Below, piece by piece: positions 1-6,724 of a stretch of DNA of 6,724 bases. Location of the stretch: positions 1 to 6,724 of the forward strand of contig JAGWQR010000161.1 in NCBI GenBank assembly GCA_028869975.1. Direction: 5' to 3'. The notes under the pieces were generated by a model, which was given only the letters and a program-made list of their open reading frames with translations, was not told the DNA's origin and searched no databases. The stretch's first letter is position 1; the number at the start of each line of letters is the position of its first letter. A program made the translations under genes and the position numbers. This DNA comes from Alphaproteobacteria bacterium. Lineage in GTDB: Bacteria; Pseudomonadota; Alphaproteobacteria; Sphingomonadales; Sphingomonadaceae.

Positions 1-78
1 CGCCACGCGCACCAGCGCCAGCCCTTGCGCGCGCACCAGCGGCGCGATCAAGTCAGTCAGGGCGGCAATATCGGCCAT
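1..78 (-). CDS. rimP: Ribosome maturation factor RimP, N-terminal fragment
   Basis: Partial gene: only the first 26 codons are in the window and the frame is open to the left edge. The translation begins MADIAALTDLIAPLVRAQGL and continues ALVRVA. This matches the opening alpha-helix and first beta-strand of RimP, whose N-terminus typically has a pattern of LxxLIxPxxxxxGxxLVxV. RimP is a cytoplasmic factor that helps mature the 30S subunit. The start at 76-78 is supported by a GGAG Shine-Dalgarno sequence at 84-87 (minus strand), 5 bases upstream. In many bacteria rimP is followed by nusA, which would then lie off the left edge; that is expectation, not seen. The call rests on 26 residues, so another short-helix N-terminus cannot be excluded. 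Confidence 0.68.
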   Translation of the reverse strand, partial: MADIAALTDLIAPLVRAQGLALVRVA

Positions 79-83
79 TCAAT

Positions 84-87
84 CTCC
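84..87 (-). promoter_or_regulatory. Ribosome binding site for the rimP-like gene
   Basis: On the minus strand the bases read TTTGGAGATTGAATG. GGAG lies 5 bases before the ATG, a good Shine-Dalgarno spacing, and this fixes the start at position 78. Confidence 0.6.
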
Positions 88-181
88 AAATGCATAACAT
101 CAGGCAAACGGCGTTGGCACCGGATCCTTGCGGAACCAGCCCTCGGCATTCTGTCGATGTCGTGATGCACCTCTGTATAAG

Positions 182-219
182 CGAGAATACGCGGATGCGC
201 AAGCGCTATTGTATTCGCG
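182..219. repeat. Imperfect inverted repeat across the stop codon of the TraB-like gene
   Basis: Arms CGAGAATAC (182-190) and GTATTCGCG (211-219) pair over 9 positions with one mismatch. The 20-base loop contains a second small palindrome, GCGC-AA-GCGC (197-206). The structure overlaps the TAG stop (206-208, minus strand). It sits where a terminator or processing hairpin between the TraB-like gene and rimP could lie, but no run of T follows on either strand, so it is not a standard rho-independent terminator. It could also be chance in GC-rich sequence. The 79-205 spacer around it shows no gene or RNA that I can recognise. Confidence 0.35.
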
Positions 220-1087
220 TCACGCGCACGCCCTTGGCGCGGAGCATCGCGATCACCGAATCACGTCCGGCCAGATGCCCCGCGCCCACCGCCATGAAGG
301 TCACGCCGGGCCGGTCAAGCTGCGCCGCCACCCAGTTCGCCCAGCGCACGTTGCGATTATGCAGCAGAATTCGTGTCAACTCGGGGTCGGAGCGCTCGTC
401 CCGATCAAAGGCGCGCGCAATTTTTTCCGTCTTGCCCTGTTCCCAGGCCCGGATCATTTCGGCGGTCTGTGCATTGCTCTTGGCTGCGTCATCAATGAAG
501 GATTCAAAAAATTTCTCCTGTCCGCCCAAGGAAACCGAATCGAGATAACTGAGTTGCTCGCTGATTGTCTCCAGCCCGTTGACCGGCTTGTGCGCGACAT
601 TGAAATCGTTGGCTAGCCCATGCTCGACCCCGTTTTCCGCATCATATTGCCCGTCCTTGAGCACGAGCCCGGATAACGAAATAACGACCGCCCAGGTTTT
701 GAAGGGCTTCAGGCCCGCCGCATTGACATGATATTTTGCCAGCAGCGCGGCGAGCGCAGCCCGCTTGGCCGGGCGTACACGATCAACTATATCGGGCAGA
801 TTTGTGCCATAGCCCACAGCGTTGAACGCCTTGAGCATCGCGGCCTGATCGTCGAGATTGCCGACTTCAAGATAAAGGTTTGATGAGGCCTGCTCGGCCT
901 GTTCCAGTGCTGGCGTGTGCCATTGCAAACCCTGTGGCAGGACATGCACGGTGCCAAACAGATAGATAGTGCCTGCGCGCCCCTGTGCCTTCCACAGCCC
1001 CGGATGCACATTATCCGCATGGGCCGGCGCGACAACAAGCCCGATCACCAGACATACGAACCAGAACAGATTGCGCAGCAACATCAT
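206..1087 (-). CDS. Secreted TraB/GumN-family protein
   Basis: A 293-residue protein with a signal peptide: N-terminal MMLLRN, a hydrophobic core at about residues 7-22, and a likely cut after AHA (residues 22-24). The mature part carries the TraB/GumN signature. GTVH is at 45-48 in the context YLFGTVHVLP, a conserved acidic position follows in LYLEVG (Glu74), a conserved Arg-Asn pair is at 245-246 in NRNVRW, and GAGH is at 268-271 followed by LAGRDSVIAMLRAKG. The two GxxH motifs and the Glu are those thought to bind metal in the related Tiki proteases. Whether bacterial TraB/GumN proteins are proteases is not settled, so the activity is unknown and a periplasmic or envelope location is inferred. 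The start at 1087 is chosen because AAGGAG (1094-1099) precedes it and the signal peptide begins there; an ATG three bases further in (1084) is equally possible. Transcribed away from glyQ, with rimP 127 bases downstream on the same strand. Length is usual for the family. Confidence 0.88.
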   Translation of the reverse strand: MMLLRNLFWFVCLVIGLVVAPAHADNVHPGLWKAQGRAGTIYLFGTVHVLPQGLQWHTPALEQAEQASSNLYLEVGNLDDQAAMLKAFNAVGYGTNLPDIVDRVRPAKRAALAALLAKYHVNAAGLKPFKTWAVVISLSGLVLKDGQYDAENGVEHGLANDFNVAHKPVNGLETISEQLSYLDSVSLGGQEKFFESFIDDAAKSNAQTAEMIRAWEQGKTEKIARAFDRDERSDPELTRILLHNRNVRWANWVAAQLDRPGVTFMAVGAGHLAGRDSVIAMLRAKGVRVTRIQ

Positions 1088-1166
1088 AACAAACTCCTTG
1101 GTGGATTGCCGGATCGATAGCGCGCGCGCCTTGACCGCGCCAGCCCTATCCGCCAAAGCGCCGCGC
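1088..1166. promoter_or_regulatory. Divergent spacer between the TraB-like gene and glyQ
   Basis: These 79 bases must hold, or closely neighbour, control signals for two divergent transcripts. TTGACC at 1131-1136 resembles a -35 element facing glyQ, but I see no matching -10 at 16-18 bases, so no promoter is claimed. There is no room for a T-box leader or glycine riboswitch within it. A run of alternating GC (CGCGCGCGCC, 1121-1130) sits in the middle. The glyQ start has no strong Shine-Dalgarno sequence. Confidence 0.4.
1094..1099 (-). promoter_or_regulatory. Ribosome binding site deciding the TraB-like gene start
   Basis: AAGGAG on the minus strand, with 6 bases between it and the ATG at 1087 (9 to the second ATG at 1084). 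It selects the signal-peptide start over the longer reading from 1192, which would overlap the start of glyQ. Confidence 0.75.
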
Positions 1167-2042
1167 ATGAAGACACAGGCGGGGCCCCTCACTTTCCAGC
1201 GTATGATCCTGACGCTGCATGATTATTGGGGACGCCAAGGCTGCGTCATTCTCCAGCCCTATGATATGGAGATGGGCGCGGGCACTTTCCATCCTGCTAC
1301 CACGATCCGTTCGCTCGGGCCGAACCCGTGGAAAGCGGCCTATGTCCAGCCCTCACGCCGCCCGACCGATGGCCGCTATGGCGAAAACCCCAACCGGCTG
1401 GGCCATTATTACCAGTATCAGGTGATTTTGAAGCCCTCGCCGCCGGATTTGCAAGAACTTTATCTCGGCAGCCTCTCCGCGATCGGCATCGATCCGCTGC
1501 TCCATGACATCCGCTTTGTGGAAGATGACTGGGAAAGCCCCACGCTCGGTGCATGGGGGCTGGGCTGGGAAGTGTGGTGCGATGGCATGGAGGTGACGCA
1601 GTTCACCTATTTTCAGCAGATGGGCGGGTTCGATTGCAAACCGGTTTCGGGCGAGCTGACCTACGGGCTTGAGCGGCTCGCCATGTATATTCAGGGCGTG
1701 GACAATGTCTATGACCTCGCCTTCAACGATGATGGCGTAACGTACGGCGATGTGTTCCTTGAGAATGAGCGCCAGATGAGCAGCTGGAATTTCGAGGTGG
1801 CGAACACCGAAACGCTGTTCGATGCGTTCAGAAAAGCCACCGCCGAGTGCGAGAATTGCCTGGAGCACAAGCTCCCCATCCCTGCTTATGAACAGGCGAT
1901 CAAGGCGAGCCATATCTTCAACACACTGCAGGCGCGCGGCGTCATCTCGGTTGCCGAGCGGCAGGCCTATATCGGGCGTGTGCGCGATTTGGCCAAGGGG
2001 GCATGCGCGGCGTGGATGGAAAAGAACGGGTGGGCGGCATGA
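1167..2042 (+). CDS. glyQ: Glycine--tRNA ligase alpha subunit
   Basis: The catalytic subunit of the alpha2-beta2 bacterial glycyl-tRNA synthetase, which activates glycine with ATP and transfers it to tRNA-Gly in the cytoplasm. The 291-residue protein (E. coli about 303) is recognisable end to end: LTLHDYWGRQGCVILQPYDM near the N-terminus, the class II motif 2 region QPSRRPTDGRYGENPNR (61-77), HDIRFVEDDWESPTLGAWGL (113-132), and motif 3 with GLER (167-170) followed by LAMYIQGVD. The start at 1167 puts MKTQAGPLTFQ in line with the E. coli N-terminus; an internal ATG at 1203 would cut conserved sequence, and upstream in-frame codons to 969 look non-coding and overlap the divergent gene. Its TGA overlaps the ATG of glyS, the usual arrangement for co-translated subunits. 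The ribosome binding site is weak. No key motif is missing. Confidence 0.98.
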   Translation: MKTQAGPLTFQRMILTLHDYWGRQGCVILQPYDMEMGAGTFHPATTIRSLGPNPWKAAYVQPSRRPTDGRYGENPNRLGHYYQYQVILKPSPPDLQELYLGSLSAIGIDPLLHDIRFVEDDWESPTLGAWGLGWEVWCDGMEVTQFTYFQQMGGFDCKPVSGELTYGLERLAMYIQGVDNVYDLAFNDDGVTYGDVFLENERQMSSWNFEVANTETLFDAFRKATAECENCLEHKLPIPAYEQAIKASHIFNTLQARGVISVAERQAYIGRVRDLAKGACAAWMEKNGWAA

Positions 2043-4168
2043 GCGCGACCGCCGACTTTCTGCTTGAACTGCGCTCGGAAGAAATTCCCGCGCGGATGCA
2101 GGCACAGGCTCGCGCAGAGCTGGAGAAGCTGTTTCGCGCCGAACTCGCCAGGGCGGGGCTGAACACCGATCAGATCACCACCTACGTCACGCCCCGCCGT
2201 CTCGCCCTCATCGCGCGCGGCCTGCCGCTTGAAACCGCTGCCACATCCGAAGAGATCAAAGGGCCAAAGATCGGTGCGCCGCCGCAGGCGCTGGAAGGAT
2301 TTTTGCGCAAGACGGGTTTGACCCAAGACCAGATCACCGAGCGCGATGGCGTGTATTTCGCGATAATCAACAAGTCGGGTCGCAAGACAGCAGACGTACT
2401 CGCCGAGGCGATCCCCGAGATCATCCGCAATTTCACTTGGCCCAAATCAATGCGCTGGGGCGTGGCGTCGGCGTCCACTGAATCCTTGCGCTGGGTGCGG
2501 CCGTTGCAGGGCATTGTCGCGCTGCTGGGAGAGACGCAAGTGCCCTGCGCGGTTGACGGCATCAGCAGCGGGCGCGAAACCCTCGGCCACCGTTTCCATG
2601 CGCCCGGCCCCATCTCGATCAATTCTGCCGCGACCTATGCCGATCAGCTGCGCGCATGCCATGTCATCGTCGATCAGGACGAGCGGGCGACGATCATCCG
2701 CGAGGGCGCGACCCAAGCCGCAGCGGCTGCCGACCTCATCCTTGTCGCCGATGAAGCACTGGTGGCCGAGAATGCCGGCCTCACCGAATGGCCAGTGCCG
2801 CTGCTCGGGCGCTTTGATGCGGCGTTCCTTGCTGTGCCGCCCGAGGTGATCCGGCTTACCGCCAAGCTCAACCAGAAGTATTTCATGTGCACGTCGGCGG
2901 ATGGCAAGCTGGCCAACGCCTTTGTCTGCACTGCCAATATCGCGGCATCGGATGGCGGCACGTCGATTGTGGCGGGCAATGAGCGGGTGCTCGCCGCGCG
3001 GCTTTCCGACGCCAAATTCTTCTATGAGCAGGATTTGAAAACCCCGCTCGCGATTCATGCCGAGAAGCTCAAGGACATCGTCTTCCACGAGAAGCTCGGC
3101 ACCGTGGCCGACAAGGTCGAGCGCGTGGCGCTGCTGGCGCGGACGCTGTGCTATTGGGGGATCGTCAAAGGCGATCCGGCGCTCGCTGAACAGGCCGCGC
3201 GGCTGTGCAAGGCCGATCTTGTCACCGGCATGGTCGGCGAATTCCCCGAATTGCAGGGGATTATGGGCGGCTATTATGCGCGTGCCGAAGGGCTGCCGGA
3301 CGCAGTGGCCGACGCGATCCGCGATCATTACAAGCCGGTTGGTCAAGGCGATGAGGTGCCAACCGCACCGGTTACCGTGGCGGTAAGCCTGGCGGACAAG
3401 CTGGATACCTTAGCCTGTTTTTTTGTGATTGATGAAAGGCCGACCGGATCGAAAGATCCCTATGCTCTGCGGCGCGCAGTGCTCGGTGTGATACATCTTC
3501 TTGTCGCGAACAATCTGCATATGGATTGGAGGTCTGTACTCCGCGCTTTCTTGCAATGGTTTGACAAACAGAGGGACGGGAAGCCCATGCAAAGTTTTGA
3601 ACCGAGCCCTCCGGAATATCAGCGCCCATTCGAGGAAAAAGGAGAACTGCTGATTGATTTCCTCATCGACCGTCTCAAAGTTCAGCAGCGTGAAGCGGGT
3701 GTGCGGCATGATCTGATCGATGCGGTGTTTGCTGCCAAGAACAAATATGGTCCCAATGAGAATAATCTGGCGCGCCTGCTCGCGCGCGTTCGTGCGCTCC
3801 AAGCGTTCATCACCACCGAAGATGGCGCGAACCTGCTTGCCGGGTATAAGCGTGCGGCGAATATCTTGAAGCAGGCGGGAGCTGTGCCTGAAACAACCAC
3901 CGTGCCCGATGGGCTTGAGCCAGCCGACCGCGCCCTGCGCCAGGCCCTCGATGCCGCCGAGGCACGCGCGGCAGAATCAGTCTGGGAAGAGAGATTCGAA
4001 GAAGCCATGTCCGTGCTCGCCACATTGCGCGCGCCGATTGACCAATTCTTCACCGATGTCATGGTGAATGCCGAGGACGCAGCGGTGCGCGCGTTCAGGC
4101 TCGGGTTGCTCGCGCGGTTCCGCGACGCGGTGCACCAGGTGGCTTATTTTTCAAAGATCGAGGGGTAA
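2039..4168 (+). CDS. glyS: Glycine--tRNA ligase beta subunit
   Basis: The partner of GlyQ, responsible mainly for tRNA recognition. The 709-residue protein (E. coli about 689) begins MSATADFLLELRSEEIPARM, the standard GlyS opening, followed by YVTPRRLAL, KGPKIGAP, the FTWPKSMRWG block and RPLQGIVALLG. The central HD-like region includes HEKLGTVADKVER (from His350) and KADLVTGMVGEFPELQG (from Lys391). Next come DKLDTLACFF and GSKDPYALRRA, and a C-terminal DALR-type anticodon-binding domain with KRAANIL (604-610). The start at 2039 gives a 4-base ATGA overlap with glyQ, implying translational coupling; an upstream in-frame ATG at 2003 lies inside glyQ and adds nothing conserved. Residues about 507-536 form a charged, proline-containing segment longer than in E. 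coli. Around 3421-3780 G+C falls to about 51% and codons rare elsewhere here appear (TTA, AGG, TTT), yet the frame stays open and conserved motifs are intact. Confidence 0.97.
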   Translation: MSATADFLLELRSEEIPARMQAQARAELEKLFRAELARAGLNTDQITTYVTPRRLALIARGLPLETAATSEEIKGPKIGAPPQALEGFLRKTGLTQDQITERDGVYFAIINKSGRKTADVLAEAIPEIIRNFTWPKSMRWGVASASTESLRWVRPLQGIVALLGETQVPCAVDGISSGRETLGHRFHAPGPISINSAATYADQLRACHVIVDQDERATIIREGATQAAAAADLILVADEALVAENAGLTEWPVPLLGRFDAAFLAVPPEVIRLTAKLNQKYFMCTSADGKLANAFVCTANIAASDGGTSIVAGNERVLAARLSDAKFFYEQDLKTPLAIHAEKLKDIVFHEKLGTVADKVERVALLARTLCYWGIVKGDPALAEQAARLCKADLVTGMVGEFPELQGIMGGYYARAEGLPDAVADAIRDHYKPVGQGDEVPTAPVTVAVSLADKLDTLACFFVIDERPTGSKDPYALRRAVLGVIHLLVANNLHMDWRSVLRAFLQWFDKQRDGKPMQSFEPSPPEYQRPFEEKGELLIDFLIDRLKVQQREAGVRHDLIDAVFAAKNKYGPNENNLARLLARVRALQAFITTEDGANLLAGYKRAANILKQAGAVPETTTVPDGLEPADRALRQALDAAEARAAESVWEERFEEAMSVLATLRAPIDQFFTDVMVNAEDAAVRAFRLGLLARFRDAVHQVAYFSKIEG

Positions 4169-4185
4169 CAGCCCCCGGTTATCAC

Positions 4186-4193
4186 AAGGGAAG
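4186..4193 (+). promoter_or_regulatory. Ribosome binding site for ppdK
   Basis: AAGGGAAG ends 6 bases before the ATG at 4200, in the 31-base gap after the glyS stop. It supports this start. A 4-bp GGGG/CCCC stem (4162-4165 with 4172-4175) lies just before it but is too short and lacks a T-run, so it is not called a terminator. Confidence 0.55.
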
Positions 4194-4199
4194 ACAAAG

Positions 4200-6724
<2,525 letters not shown>

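Noticed and set aside
97..221. Minus-strand stop-free stretch of about 39 codons ending EGWFRKDPVPTPFA, possibly a gene remnant
   Set aside because: It has no start codon, the length is expected by chance at this GC, and I recognise no family; a remnant cannot be shown from this sequence alone.
90..616. Two overlapping plus-strand open frames opposite the 3' half of the TraB-like gene
   Set aside because: The minus-strand gene has conserved motifs through this region; the plus-strand frames have none.
1131..1136. TTGACC as a -35 promoter element for glyQ
   Set aside because: No acceptable -10 hexamer at 16-18 bases downstream; a lone hexamer is weak evidence.
1088..1192. Longer N-terminus for the TraB-like protein starting at 1192
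   Set aside because: It would overlap the glyQ start and place 35 extra residues before a clear signal peptide, and the Shine-Dalgarno at 1094-1099 points to 1087.
1353..2105. 250-codon minus-strand open frame opposite glyQ
   Set aside because: It lies fully antisense to a clear gene, has no recognisable domain, and long antisense frames are common in GC-rich coding DNA.
2447..3346. 299-codon minus-strand open frame opposite glyS
   Set aside because: Antisense shadow rich in Arg, His and Gly with low-complexity composition; no family motif or matching ribosome binding site recognised.
4162..4175. GGGG/CCCC hairpin between glyS and ppdK as a terminator
   Set aside because: Only a 4-bp stem, no T-run after it, and it overlaps the glyS stop region directly before the ppdK ribosome binding site.

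Overview
The window looks like ordinary core chromosome of an alphaproteobacterium, most likely a member of the Sphingomonadales. The reasons are the high-GC coding style (a 360-base sample, 3061-3420, is about 63% G+C by hand count), the two-subunit bacterial glycyl-tRNA synthetase (glyQ, glyS), and the gene order with pyruvate phosphate dikinase directly behind glyS, which I recall from sphingomonads. The genus cannot be fixed from the sequence alone.

Layout, left to right. Positions 1-78 (minus strand) hold the first 26 codons of a gene that reads as rimP, the ribosome maturation factor; it runs off the left edge. Positions 206-1087 (minus) encode a secreted TraB/GumN-family protein of 293 residues with a signal peptide and both GxxH motifs. 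A short divergent spacer (1088-1166) separates it from a rightward block: glyQ (1167-2042), glyS (2039-4168, overlapping glyQ by 4 bases as ATGA), and ppdK (4200 to beyond the right edge, 31 bases after glyS). The close packing and the lack of a convincing terminator suggest that glyQ, glyS and ppdK are transcribed together. No gene-free stretch exceeds 300 bases; the longest is 127 bases (79-205).

Function. GlyQ and GlyS form the alpha2-beta2 enzyme that charges tRNA-Gly. PpdK interconverts pyruvate and phosphoenolpyruvate using ATP/AMP and phosphate/pyrophosphate, at the junction of glycolysis and gluconeogenesis. Every ppdK catalytic residue I could check is present, including the catalytic cysteine, whose codon lies six to eight bases from the right edge. 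The leftward genes concern ribosome assembly (rimP) and an uncharacterised envelope or periplasmic role (TraB/GumN).

I looked for mobile elements, CRISPR repeats, tRNA or rRNA genes, riboswitches and unusual systems on both strands and found none. The more notable points are modest: a drop to about 51% G+C inside glyS that includes an extra segment relative to the E. coli protein, the tight linkage of ppdK to glyQS, a predicted regulatory threonine in PpdK, and an imperfect inverted repeat across the stop codon of the TraB-like gene.
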